Of a stretch of 64,000 nt of DNA, positions 34,350 through 42,552 are shown one piece after another (position 1 is the stretch's first letter; every line of letters starts with the position of its first letter). Position numbers and translations under genes: made by a program. The notes beneath the pieces are model-generated. The model had not been told where the DNA came from. It saw only the letters and a list, made by a program, of their open reading frames with translations, and ran no database searches. Source of the DNA: Verrucomicrobiaceae bacterium UBA1938 (GTDB lineage: Bacteria; Verrucomicrobiota; Verrucomicrobiia; Verrucomicrobiales; Verrucomicrobiaceae); assembly GCA_002336895.1 (NCBI GenBank), contig DDFC01000034.1, forward strand, positions 1-64,000. The letters are read 5' to 3'.

Positions 34350-35309
34350 AGCAATCCATTCCAGCAGTTGAGCGGCGGCAGTTTTGCGCCGCGTCCCCAG
34401 CAAGGCCAGGGCACAGGCGGCCCGCCACAGCGGCCCACGGGCCCGGCAGGCCCGCCCAATTCAGTACAGCGCCCCACAGGCCCGGCCATGGGCGGTGCGC
34501 CGCGTCCCACAGGCCCGGCGCGTCCGGGTGGTTATCAAGGTGGTGCAGGCGGCGGCTTCCGCCCCGGTGGTGGCAACCGTCCCGGCGGCCGTGACCGCCC
34601 GAACAACGGCCGTTTCGTCGATCAAACCCGCATCAATGAGCGCATCCGTGCGCCGAAGGTCCGCGTCGTGGAGGAGGACGGGCACCACCAGCTCGGCATC
34701 CTGCCCACACAGCAGGCCATCCGCATCGCCAAGGAGCGCGGTCTTGACCTCGTGGAAGTGGCCCCGAATGCCGACCCGCCCGTGTGCAAAATCGTCAACT
34801 ACGGGAAGTACAAGTACATCCAGGAAAAGCACAAGAAGGAGGCCCACAAACACCAGAAGGGCGGCAAGGTGAAGGAAATGAAATTCCGCATCGGCATTGA
34901 TCCCCACGACTACCAGATCAAGATCGTGCACGCCGAAGACTTCCTGGCTGAAGGTCACAAGGTCCGCATCCAGCTCCAGTTCCGCGGGCGCCAGATGGCG
35001 CACCAGGAACTCGGACATGAGCTGGCCAAGAAGATCAAGGAAGACCTCATCACCATGGGACACGTGGACCAGGATCCGCGCATGGCTGGTCGTAACATCA
35101 ACATGCAGATCAGCCCGCTCCCTGAGCGCCAGCGCCACCGCAAGTTCAAGACGCACCTCAAGGGCGTCACCGAGCACAAGGACATCCTGCATGCTGAAGG
35201 GCATGACCCGCGCGAGGACAAGCACGATGAGCACGACGATCACCATGATGACGATCATCATGGAGACGACCACGCTCCTCAGCCTGCTCCGGCCCCTGCG
35301 GCAGAGTAA
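34347..35309 (+). CDS. infC: translation initiation factor IF-3 with long N- and C-terminal extensions
   Basis: This is the ribosome factor that binds the 30S subunit and checks the start codon. The conserved core begins RINERIRAPKVRVV and includes GILPTQQAIRIAKERGLDLVEVAPNADPPVCKIVNYGKYKY, then KVKEMKFRIGIDPHDYQIKI and LQFRGRQMAHQELG. The N-terminus carries about 90 extra residues, mostly Pro, Gly and Arg (GPAGPPNSVQRPTGPAM). The C-terminus has a tail rich in Asp and His (EHDDHHDDDHHGDDH). The start is probably the ATA at 34347 after a good ribosome site, pointing to autoregulation by IF-3; if ATG is required the start is 34308. The rplT/rpmI genes that usually follow are absent here. Confidence 0.9.
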   Translation: MSNPFQQLSGGSFAPRPQQGQGTGGPPQRPTGPAGPPNSVQRPTGPAMGGAPRPTGPARPGGYQGGAGGGFRPGGGNRPGGRDRPNNGRFVDQTRINERIRAPKVRVVEEDGHHQLGILPTQQAIRIAKERGLDLVEVAPNADPPVCKIVNYGKYKYIQEKHKKEAHKHQKGGKVKEMKFRIGIDPHDYQIKIVHAEDFLAEGHKVRIQLQFRGRQMAHQELGHELAKKIKEDLITMGHVDQDPRMAGRNINMQISPLPERQRHRKFKTHLKGVTEHKDILHAEGHDPREDKHDEHDDHHDDDHHGDDHAPQPAPAPAAE

Positions 35310-35340
35310 TCTGTCTGGATCTCCAGCACTCAAAATCACG

Positions 35341-35373
35341 AAGGGCGGGATGCACGACATCCCGCCCTTTTTT
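35341..35373 (+). terminator. Rho-independent terminator after infC
   Basis: A 12-bp perfect stem (AAGGGCGGGATG with its complement, loop CACGA) is followed by six T residues. It lies 32 bp after the infC stop codon. Confidence 0.95.
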
Positions 35374-35420
35374 CATGCCCTTGTGAGAATGGCTGCCTCA
35401 GGAACTCTGCTGATGAAACC

Positions 35421-36095
35421 TCACGCCACCGAGGCCGCCAGATCGGTCATGGCCTGCTGCATGTCGGCGGGGCCGAAGGAGGAGGTGCCGCAGACGAAGA
35501 GGTTCGCCCCGTGCTGTTTGGCGATGGGGGCGGTGTTCGTGTAGATGCCGCCGTCCACTTCCAGATGATACTTGAGACCCTGGGCATCGCGGTAGTCGCG
35601 TGCGGCTGCCAGCTTGGGCATTGTTTCCTTTTCCATGAAGGGCTGCCCGCCAAAGCCGGGCACCACGGTCATGATCAGCAGCAGGTCGATGTCCTTCACA
35701 TACGGCAGCGCTGCTTCAAAGGGGGTGCTGGGGTGCAGCGCCAGGCCGCAGTGCAGGCCCGCTGCGCGGATGCGCTTCAGCGTCTCCTCCACGCCGGTGT
35801 CGTAGCTGGCCTCCACGTGGATGGTGATGTTTTGCGCACCGGCTTTGATAAAGCGCTCCAGGTAGTGGTCCGGGCGGTGGATCATGAGATGCACGTCGAG
35901 GTACATGCCTGTGGATTTGCGCACCACCTGCACCATCTGCGGGCCGAAGGAGATGTTGTCCACGAAGTTTCCGTCCATCACATCCAGGTGCAGCCACTGC
36001 GCCCCGGCGGCCTCTGCGCGCTTCACTTCGGAGTCGATCTTGGACCAGTCGGCGGCCAGCAGGGAGGGGAGGATGAGGTTCGTCGTGTGATCCAT
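35421..36095 (-). CDS. rpe: ribulose-phosphate 3-epimerase
   Basis: The enzyme interconverts ribulose 5-phosphate and xylulose 5-phosphate in the pentose phosphate pathway. It is a 224-residue TIM barrel. Family motifs seen are LPSLLAADWSKI, WLHLDVMDGNFVDNISFG, HLMIHRPDHYLE, MTVVPGFGGQPFMEK and LEVDGGIYTNTAP, including the metal-binding histidine and aspartates. The second in-frame start was chosen because MDHTTNLILPSLLA is a typical N-terminus; a start at 36128 adds 11 residues. It is divergent from tadA, 70 bp away. Confidence 0.93.
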   Translation of the reverse strand: MDHTTNLILPSLLAADWSKIDSEVKRAEAAGAQWLHLDVMDGNFVDNISFGPQMVQVVRKSTGMYLDVHLMIHRPDHYLERFIKAGAQNITIHVEASYDTGVEETLKRIRAAGLHCGLALHPSTPFEAALPYVKDIDLLLIMTVVPGFGGQPFMEKETMPKLAAARDYRDAQGLKYHLEVDGGIYTNTAPIAKQHGANLFVCGTSSFGPADMQQAMTDLAASVA

Positions 36096-36165
36096 TCCTT
36101 CAGATAAGGTTGAGGGTTTAAAGTTCAAGGTTTGAGTTGCCGCAGACTGCGTTTAATAAAGCGGC

Positions 36166-36726
36166 GTGACCGAGCCCCAGATCATCATCAATCCCTTCGA
36201 CGACGAGCACTACATGCGCGAGGCCCTGCGCCAGGCGCGCAAAGCCGCCAGCCAGGACGAGGTGCCCATCGGTGCCGTCATCGTGCATCAGGGGACGGTC
36301 ATCGGCCGCGCGTGGAACCAGGTGGAAACGCTCAAAGACGCCACCGCCCACGCCGAGATGCTGGCGCTGACGCAGGCCGAGAGCGCGCTGGGCGACTGGC
36401 GGCTGACGGACTGTGACCTCTACGTGACCAAGGAGCCCTGTCCCATGTGCGCCGGGGCCATCATGCACTGCCGCATCCGCCGCGTCATCTTTGGCTGTCC
36501 GGATGTGAAAGGCGGCGGTGCCGGCGGCTACTGGAATCTGCTGCAGGCACCCAACCTGAACCACCGCGCCGAGATCACCTCCGGCGTGCTGAATGACCAG
36601 TGCGTGGGCATTCTCAAAGAATTCTTTGCCGCCGCCCGCCGCCGCCGCGCGGAGGGGTTGGAACACAAAAAGGGAGCAGCCAAAGAATCCAGTGGAGACG
36701 ATGCCGTGGTCTTTGACGGACCGTGA
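36166..36726 (+). CDS. tadA: tRNA-specific adenosine deaminase / nucleoside deaminase
   Basis: This is a zinc-dependent deaminase that probably makes inosine at the wobble position of tRNA-Arg. Zinc and proton-shuttle residues are in HAE (residues 62-64) and PCPMC (91-95). The loop GCPDVKGGGAGGYWNLL and the end VLNDQCVGILKEFF fit TadA. The basic C-terminal extension (AARRRRAEGLEHKKG) is longer than usual. A GTG codon starts the frame, right after AAAGCGGC. Some members act on free guanine or cytosine, so the substrate is an inference. Confidence 0.88.
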   Translation: MTEPQIIINPFDDEHYMREALRQARKAASQDEVPIGAVIVHQGTVIGRAWNQVETLKDATAHAEMLALTQAESALGDWRLTDCDLYVTKEPCPMCAGAIMHCRIRRVIFGCPDVKGGGAGGYWNLLQAPNLNHRAEITSGVLNDQCVGILKEFFAAARRRRAEGLEHKKGAAKESSGDDAVVFDGP

Positions 36727-36740
36727 GTCTGCGGCTTTAG

Positions 36741-36819
36741 ACCTGTCCTCGAAAAGCCTGTCACCTTGCCCGGCCGCTGCGCTCGCCGGTTCAATCGGCC
36801 ATTCTTTTCGAGAACAGGT
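36741..36819. terminator. long inverted repeat between convergent genes
   Basis: Sixteen bases at 36741-36756 (beginning ACCTGT, ending CTCGAAAAG) pair with 36804-36819 with one mismatch, around a loop of 47 bases. It lies just after the tadA stop and just before the stop of the gene on the other strand, and could act as a two-way terminator. Confidence 0.5.
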
Positions 36820-37281
36820 TTACGCAGCCTGATCGGAGGCACTCAAAGACGGCTCTCCCAGCGCGCTGCCGCCATACACGGTGGCTGGCTGCTTCTCTTC
36901 CGCGAGCAGGGGCTCTGCCAGCACCTGGGTGCCGATGAGATCCCGCAGGTGGGTCAGCAGTTCACGCGGGGTGGTGCGCCGCCGCTGGGTTTCGATGCGC
37001 GCCCAGTTCAGCAGGCGCCAGAGTTTGGTGAGGGGCATGCCTTCGGAGGTCAGCGCCAGGGTGTTGCCACAGCGGCAGTTGGCCAGGGTCACGGTGCCCA
37101 GCGGGCGCAGAGGCTGCCAGTTGCCCATCTCCGCATCATAAGGGACGGCATCTCCATGGGGCGCGGTGTTGATCAGATACTCGCGCAGGCTGCCGAATTC
37201 ACGCTGACAGAGCGGGCATGTCTTGGGAAACTGGCTTTCCAGATGCCTTCTCATAGCTGCCACGACTTCAGCTTCGTTCAT
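36820..37281 (-). CDS. small cysteine-motif protein of unknown function
   Basis: The protein is 153 residues starting MNEAEVVAAMRRHLESQFP. CPLCQREF near residue 22 and CRCGNTLAL near residue 69 suggest a zinc site of two CxxC or CxC pairs. The rest is helical (LLNWARIETQRRRTTPRELLTHLRDLIGTQVL). Similar proteins are common in Verrucomicrobiota with no known role. It converges with tadA across the inverted repeat at 36741-36819. Confidence 0.65.
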   Translation of the reverse strand: MNEAEVVAAMRRHLESQFPKTCPLCQREFGSLREYLINTAPHGDAVPYDAEMGNWQPLRPLGTVTLANCRCGNTLALTSEGMPLTKLWRLLNWARIETQRRRTTPRELLTHLRDLIGTQVLAEPLLAEEKQPATVYGGSALGEPSLSASDQAA

Positions 37282-37460
37282 GATGAGGGAGAGTGTTTGT
37301 CAAAAAGGCACGCGGGCAATTGAATGAGCCTTCAAACACAAACCGCGCAGAGCTGATGACTGAAGTCACATGCGCATGAGTGCGCATGTGCATGGGTGGA
37401 CAGCCTGCGCGCGCAGTTGTTCAATCAAGAAAGATCCTCGTCGGGATCTAAGCGCGGTGC

Positions 37461-37877
37461 CTATAGCCTGCTGCCGGTGATCCGGACCTGATTGAAGTCC
37501 AGCGCCTCAAAGTTTTGGAACTCCGCATCAAAGGTGAGCACGGCCTTGCCGCCTTTGCGGGTCAGCACCACGGTGTGCGGATCTTTGACTGTGAACTTGG
37601 CCACGAAATTGGGATGCCGGAAGGTGCCATCTGCCATGAAGACGCACTCACGGTCCGGCACGCCTGCGCGCACATTCCGCCAGCTCCACTTGGTATTGAT
37701 CAAAAAGGCGCGCACATCCATCGTGGTGCCGCCGGGCTTTGACGGCACGGCTTTTTCTTTTGGTGTCGTGGCGGCGGGAGCGGTGCTGCCGGGCTTTGGC
37801 GGCGGGGTATCAGCAGCCGTGGCGCAGGCGGCTGAAACGAGGAGCACGGAGAGCAGCTGCCGAAGATGGGTTTTCAT
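37461..37877 (-). CDS. small exported protein of unknown function
   Basis: The protein is 138 residues. It has a signal peptide (MKTHLRQLLSVLLVSAACATAA), a Pro/Lys linker and then a compact beta-rich domain: LINTKWSWRN...CVFMADGTFRHPNFVAKFTVKDPHTVVL. That pattern resembles small lipocalin-like or DUF-type domains with a W-x-W start seen in exported proteins of this phylum. No function can be given. A start at 37895 adds six residues. Confidence 0.65.
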   Translation of the reverse strand: MKTHLRQLLSVLLVSAACATAADTPPPKPGSTAPAATTPKEKAVPSKPGGTTMDVRAFLINTKWSWRNVRAGVPDRECVFMADGTFRHPNFVAKFTVKDPHTVVLTRKGGKAVLTFDAEFQNFEALDFNQVRITGSRL

Positions 37878-37933
37878 GGTTGGGGCATCAGCCAATCATG
37901 ATCACCGCAGCATGTCCAGCCAGAACACCAGGC

Positions 37934-38560
37934 CTACTCCTTCACCACAAACGAGGCCACCACGCGCGGCTCGGCCCCGCTCTTGAGGGCAAAGACCTCG
38001 CAGCTCGCGGCATAGGGATCGGTCGTGTAGCGCTCGGCCAGGTCTTCGGCAAAGTCCTGCAGCAAATCTGCTCTGGCGGGAAAGACGTAGAGGGAGTGGC
38101 GGTCGGGGCTCACCGCCCAGATCTCCTGGCCAAAGAGCTCTGCGAAGATCTTGGGCAGGGAGGGGGCCAGCAGCAGCGTAGCGTACAGCGGCGAGTCGCC
38201 CCGGTACACCGCGTAGGCGATCCTGCCGTCCTCCCCCTTGATCAATTCAGGGCGGATCTGCAGCAGGCGTTTGTCCGCAGCGGAGCGGGCACGCGCGGCA
38301 AAGGACTCCACGCTGAGCCCCAGGCGGGAAAAGGTCTGCTCCGTGTAGGCCTCCACACCGGCCGGCGAGCCCGGGCTCTCCTTGTAGCAGGTGAAGACGG
38401 TCTGCTGTGCCTGCGCCAGCGCCAGCGAGTAGGGGCCGCGCATGGCCTTGGGCTCCGGCATCAGCAGCAGGGTCTCCAGCTTGCGCTCCGGGATTGCCGG
38501 AGGCTGCTGGCCCGGGAGGGATGCGGCTACGAGCATGAGAAGGCAGAAAATCAGGCGCAT
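37934..38560 (-). CDS. exported protein of unknown function
   Basis: The protein is 208 residues beginning with a signal peptide (MRLIFCLLMLVAASLPGQ). It has alternating helices and strands, such as RGPYSLALAQAQQTVFTCYKE and ALFLVSPDRHSLYVFPA-like segments near the end. No family recognised. The open frame upstream of this ATG (to 38695) lacks a plausible start, and MRL begins a signal peptide as in other exported proteins here. It lies 56 bp upstream of the small exported gene at 37461-37877 and may be co-transcribed with it. Confidence 0.65.
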   Translation of the reverse strand: MRLIFCLLMLVAASLPGQQPPAIPERKLETLLLMPEPKAMRGPYSLALAQAQQTVFTCYKESPGSPAGVEAYTEQTFSRLGLSVESFAARARSAADKRLLQIRPELIKGEDGRIAYAVYRGDSPLYATLLLAPSLPKIFAELFGQEIWAVSPDRHSLYVFPARADLLQDFAEDLAERYTTDPYAASCEVFALKSGAEPRVVASFVVKE

Positions 38561-38723
38561 GCCCGCAGTGTGGCGTGAACCTGCGCAGACGCAAACGCCC
38601 GCCGCTCCGGCACGGGGATGACTTGCGGGGCTGTGGCTGCTGAATGCCGCTCCCGCCATGGCAGTGACGCCCGTGGTCACCACCACCGCCGCCACCGGGG
38701 CACAGATTCGAATGCCTCGATAA

Positions 38724-38891
38724 ACGGCACCATTGATCCGCAGGGGGGAAGCCTTTCAAGTGCGGGCGCAGCATGGCCTCACCGCCAGCTACGGGTGCAT
38801 CGAAGTTTCCGATGCTGTCAGTCTGCAGGATGCCTCCCGCCGTTTTATGCGGCTGCAGGTGACCCGCCCGCAGCAGGGTGGTCTGTGTTGA
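38724..38891 (+). pseudogene. remnant of the C-terminus of an exported repeat protein
   Basis: After an in-frame stop at 38721-38723, 55 codons read GEAFQVRAQHGLTASYGCIE and end VSDAVSLQDASRRFMRLQVT. This matches the closing beta domain of Verrucomicrobiota exported proteins (compare STRRRFVRLRVVVP at the end of the large beta-strand repeat protein). There is no start codon or other domain, so it appears to be a leftover fragment. Confidence 0.45.
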
Positions 38892-38986
38892 TCATGGTGG
38901 TGTGCCCAGTGACATTTCGACTGAGCATTGCTTGAGAGTCGGCCGGTGAGGAACTGCTGCAAAAAATCAGCGCATACTGCTCCACC

Positions 38987-40474
38987 TTACTTAGGCACCA
39001 CGGTGAAGCCTTCCTTGCTGTCCTTGATGAGCCAGCCGGCGGCTTCGAGTTCTTTTCTCAGAGTGTCTGCGGCGGCCCAGTCTTTGGCCTGCTTGGCGTC
39101 CCAGCGCTGCTGGGCTTTGGCCTGGATCTCGGCGGGCACGTCGGCGGCGGCTTCATCGGCCACGGGGGGCAGCACGATGCCGAGGGCACCGAGCATGAAG
39201 TGCAGTCCGCTGCGCGCGGCGGCGGCTTCTTCTACAGAGAGCGCTGCGGGCTTGAGCTTGTTCAGCACGCCAAAGATGCCACCCATGGCACCGGGGACGT
39301 TGAGGTCATTGAGCAGCACCTCCCAGGCCTCGGCAAAGGGGCCTGGCGCGCGGACCTCCGAGTCCGCAGCAGGTGAGCGAAGTGCTGCGCTCTCTTTTTG
39401 CGCGGAGGTGGAGTTGCCTGAGTCTGCGGAGTGCTGCGGGTTCGGAGACCCGCGCTCCAGCAGAGCCTTGTCGGCTTTGGCGAGTTTTTGCAGGGCCTGA
39501 CGTGCGGAGTCCAGGCTGTGCATGGTGAAATTCAGCGGCGCGCTGTAGTGGCCGGAGATGAGCACGTAGCGCACCTCGGCGGCGGTGTAGCCGCGCGCAG
39601 CCAGATCCGCGAGCGTGTAGAGATTGCCGATGCTCTTGCTCATCTTGCCGCCGTCCACCATGAGGTGGGCTACGTGCATCCAGTGATGGGCAAACTTCCC
39701 GTGCGTGCTGCAGCAGCTCTGGGCGATCTCGTTTTCATGATGCGGGAAGATGAGGTCCACGCCGCCGCTGTGCAGATCGAAGTCCTCGCCGAGGTATTCG
39801 AGAATCATGGCGCTGCACTCCAGGTGCCAGCCGGGGCGGCCTTCGCCCCAGGGGCTGGGCCAGTAGTTGGCGCCGTCCTCGGGCTTGCGGGCTTTCCAGA
39901 GGGCGAAGTCGGTGAGCGAGTCCTTGGTGTACTCATCGCTGTCAGTGGCGCTGGCAGCCTCGCTGGCGCCAAGGCGCAGCTCGCGGTCTTCCAGGTGGCT
40001 GAGCTTGCCGTAGTCTTTGAAGGAGGACACGCGGAAGTACACGCTGCCATCCGCCGCTGCGTAGGCATGCCCGCCTGCCATGAGCTTTTCGATCATGGCC
40101 ACCTGATGCGGGATGTGCGCCACGGCGCTGGGCTCCACGTGCGGCGGCAGCAGATTCAGCGCGGCGCAGTCGGCGTGGAATTTCTGCGTCCAGCCCTGGG
40201 TGAAGTCCGTGAGGCTCTGCCCTGCCTTCTGCGAGTCGCGGATGGTTTTGTCGTCCACGTCGGTGATGTTGCGCACGTGCAGGGTGGGCGTGCCGGAGGC
40301 CTCCACCACGCGGCGCATCACATCCTGCGCCACGAAGGTGCGGAAGTTGCCGATGTGCGCCGGGCCGTACACCGTGGGTCCGCAGCAGTAAAAGCGCAGC
40401 GTCTTGCCATCGAGTGGCGTGACAGCGCGGTCGGTGCGGGAAAGGGTGTCGTGGAGTTTCAGAGCGGCGGACAT
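38987..40474 (-). CDS. cysS: cysteinyl-tRNA synthetase
   Basis: This class I tRNA synthetase charges tRNA-Cys. Core motifs are FYCCGPTVYGPAHIGN (the first zinc cysteine and the HIGH-equivalent HIGN), WHLECSAM, FPHHENEIAQS (zinc ligands) and KMSKS at residues 278-282. Length is 495. A low-complexity stretch at about residues 341-379 (AQKESAALRSPAADSEVRAP) is not part of the standard fold and seems to be an insertion. The C-terminus ends AGWLIKDSKEGFTVVPK. Confidence 0.95.
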   Translation of the reverse strand: MSAALKLHDTLSRTDRAVTPLDGKTLRFYCCGPTVYGPAHIGNFRTFVAQDVMRRVVEASGTPTLHVRNITDVDDKTIRDSQKAGQSLTDFTQGWTQKFHADCAALNLLPPHVEPSAVAHIPHQVAMIEKLMAGGHAYAAADGSVYFRVSSFKDYGKLSHLEDRELRLGASEAASATDSDEYTKDSLTDFALWKARKPEDGANYWPSPWGEGRPGWHLECSAMILEYLGEDFDLHSGGVDLIFPHHENEIAQSCCSTHGKFAHHWMHVAHLMVDGGKMSKSIGNLYTLADLAARGYTAAEVRYVLISGHYSAPLNFTMHSLDSARQALQKLAKADKALLERGSPNPQHSADSGNSTSAQKESAALRSPAADSEVRAPGPFAEAWEVLLNDLNVPGAMGGIFGVLNKLKPAALSVEEAAAARSGLHFMLGALGIVLPPVADEAAADVPAEIQAKAQQRWDAKQAKDWAAADTLRKELEAAGWLIKDSKEGFTVVPK

Positions 40475-40541
40475 GAGGGGCGGGGAAGGTGAATGATGAA
40501 TGCGGAATGTCGAGCGCGGGATGAGGGGGGAAGGGGGCGTC

Positions 40542-40690
40542 GTCCTCGTTCTCGTGCTCCTACTCGTCCTCGATTAAAGCGCCATCGCAGCCTCCTGAGT
40601 GGAAAGCCAGTGAGACGTTTGAGGAAAGTCGGACACGGTAGAGCTGGAGGAATCGGCAGGATCGAGGACGAGAACGAGCAGGAGGAAGAG
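40542..40690. repeat. inverted repeat of CTCGTCCTCGAT-type arms
   Basis: The left arm ends with CTCGTCCTCGAT at 40564-40575 and the right arm starts with its exact complement at about 40661-40672. Flanking bases also match with two mismatches over about 20 bases. The arms lie in a tract of repeated CTCGT/ACGAG units between cysS and the tmRNA gene. No gene is seen in this 284-bp gap. Confidence 0.6.
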
Positions 40691-40758
40691 GAAGAACCAG
40701 ACACCGATGCCCCTTGACCCCGCGCCACCATGGCGTATTCTCCTCCCCACTCCAAAAC

Positions 40759-41107
40759 GGGGGCGTACTGGTTTCGACGGGTCGTCTTAGTTCGGAGCTG
40801 CATGCCGAGGATGATTCGTTGGCCTCGTTAAACACCGGATCAAAAACATAAATGCAAACTCTAACGAGCTAGCACTCGCAGCTTAAGCACTGCGACATCC
40901 TTCAGGCAATGTCTGGTAGCCTGAACGATGCCACTACCAGGCTGGTTTGGCGGCCGGGCGACCGGGTCACAAACGAGACCAAACAGGACGCTGGGTGAAG
41001 AGTAGGCTGTCTCAAGCCGCCTCCCACCGAGACCAAAGATGAGACTGAGCATGGAGACGCTACGGGCAACGGTGATTCGGACAGGGGTTCAACTCCCCTC
41101 GCCTCCA
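40759..41107 (+). ncRNA. ssrA: tmRNA
   Basis: This is transfer-messenger RNA for trans-translation rescue of stalled ribosomes with SmpB. The 5' end GGGGGCG pairs with CGCCTCC at the 3' end, giving a 7-bp acceptor stem with a following A as discriminator; CCA is not encoded. The T-arm reads AGGGGTTCAACTCCCCT. The 5' motif GGGGGCGTACTGGTTTCGAC is typical. The tag is read from GCA at 40854: ANSNELALAA, then a stop (40884-40886). The length of 349 is normal. An integrated element follows directly downstream. Confidence 0.95.
40854..40886 (+). other. tmRNA proteolysis-tag reading frame
   Basis: Resume codon GCA, ten codons (A-N-S-N-E-L-A-L-A-A) and TAA. The LALAA-type end fits recognition by ClpXP. 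Confidence 0.95.
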
Positions 41108-41220
41108 CTTCTTTGATTTTCAATGGGGTGGAATGGGGAATCTAAAAACTAAGAACATGACTAAGAACACGTTCTGGGATGTGTGGAAGAGTGTGTCGAC
41201 GTTGGTGCGGGGACCAATAA

Positions 41221-41343
41221 TCGCCTGAACTGGTTGTGGCTTGGTTCGGCCATGACTCCGAACAGACGAGCGAGCACTACACCCACGTCGGCCAAGAAGC
41301 GATGCGGAAGGCGGCTGAGGCGTTGCCGGGGCTGGTCCAATGA
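41221..41343 (+). pseudogene. tyrosine recombinase (integrase) C-terminal remnant
   Basis: Forty codons in one frame read WFGHDSEQTSEHYTHVGQEA followed by MRKAAEALPGLVQ and a stop. GH(D/..)S carries the catalytic histidine site and EHYTHV the nucleophilic tyrosine of tyrosine recombinases. The frame is stopped at its left end, and the catalytic arginine, box B and N-terminus are missing. It lies 114 bp behind the tmRNA, where integrases of tmRNA-targeting elements usually sit. It cannot encode a working enzyme. Confidence 0.8.
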
Positions 41344-41495
41344 CAGGGGGAACGGACGACCCGGACGACCTTGACCGCACGCCTAGTGTGTCGGGATTCC
41401 CCTCCACTCATTGGCTTCTGGCAAGGGTGTCAACCCGAACCTACTACGCCAAAAAGGGTTGCTTCCGGTCTCAGCCACAATAATGCCCTCGGACC

Positions 41496-42470
41496 ATGAA
41501 AAAACCGCAAAAGGACAGCGATTCACCAGCTACGGCGACGCGTCAGGACATCAGTAGAATACTGAGAGAGCATGATGTTACCTCAGACCTTACAGATGAT
41601 GATCTGCGGATGATGGAAGAGCAGGTTGCAATCGCACGAATCTTTGAGCGGTGGGGAAGGGCTGCTAGTGGCGGGAATGCTAAAGCTGTGGCCGCGCTGC
41701 ATTTTTCGGCCAAGCACGCGATTATGAGCCTCGAAACTGCAGGCGAGAAGAACCTCAAGCCTTTTGCAATGAATGAGCCCTCTTGGCCAGTGCTGCTGAT
41801 GCCCAATTCTCGTGCAGCAAAGCTCGACCGGGAAGCACTTTTAGAACGGCTGGGAGTGGGTTCAGAGCCAAGGCCGACTTCGAGCAGCCAGCATGTAGTG
41901 AAGACACCGCGAGACATCAAGAATGTGGCCGCGCTGCTCCTGAGATTTGTGCAACTTGCTGCTGCAGCGATACAGCATGGAAACGTCGGAAGACTCCTGA
42001 AAGAAGCTGTTGTTGTGGGCGCTCCGGAAGCCGAGAAATTCCGGCGCTTTGGAGCCTATCTGGAGCAGTGGGCTCATTTGGAGACTCTACAACTGCGGCA
42101 CCTCTTGAATGATCTTCATCAGGCGCTCGAACTTCCCATCCCTCCAACACTGGAGGTGAAAATTTTTTCGGAGGTAGCATTGCGCGCGGCCCAGCTACCT
42201 GAACTCGGGGAGAACACATTTCCTGACTGGTTCGAACAATGCCGAAATGTTCTTGTAAAGATCGACGAAGGCTTTTTCCTCCCTGGTGCGAAACTGCGGG
42301 AGTACGGTCGGTCCTATGCTCGGAATCACCCAAACGCAGATGGTGAGGAAACGGACGGCGGTTACAGGGAAGGGATTTTACTCAGTCTCAAGGATGCTTT
42401 GCGCAGTGTGATCGACCTTCCTCGAACGGGCCCACGGGCATCCAAGGGTACCACCAAATCAGAAAAGTGA
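41496..42470 (+). CDS. protein of unknown function, first gene of the element
   Basis: The protein is 324 residues and starts MKKPQKDSDSPATATRQDIS, with a helical segment near the N-terminus (ATRQDISRILREHDVTSDLT). Helices dominate. No zinc site, ATP motif or membrane segment is visible. It is the first gene after the recombinase remnant and lies 82 bp upstream of the D5-like helicase. The base composition is AT-richer than the chromosome to the left. I do not recognise a family; it may be a cargo or regulatory protein of the element. Confidence 0.6.
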   Translation: MKKPQKDSDSPATATRQDISRILREHDVTSDLTDDDLRMMEEQVAIARIFERWGRAASGGNAKAVAALHFSAKHAIMSLETAGEKNLKPFAMNEPSWPVLLMPNSRAAKLDREALLERLGVGSEPRPTSSSQHVVKTPRDIKNVAALLLRFVQLAAAAIQHGNVGRLLKEAVVVGAPEAEKFRRFGAYLEQWAHLETLQLRHLLNDLHQALELPIPPTLEVKIFSEVALRAAQLPELGENTFPDWFEQCRNVLVKIDEGFFLPGAKLREYGRSYARNHPNADGEETDGGYREGILLSLKDALRSVIDLPRTGPRASKGTTKSEK

Positions 42471-42552
42471 GCTGTTTTCAGCTACCGTGAGAGCAAGAAA
42501 TTAATTCTATCAGGGACGTTCAGGTGCGGCTGATGGCCACTTTCGGCGTCCC

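Noticed and set aside
41381..41410. possible second copy of the tmRNA 3' end (CCCCTCCACT)
   Set aside because: Only about ten bases match, without the T-arm sequence, so it is not convincing as an attachment site.
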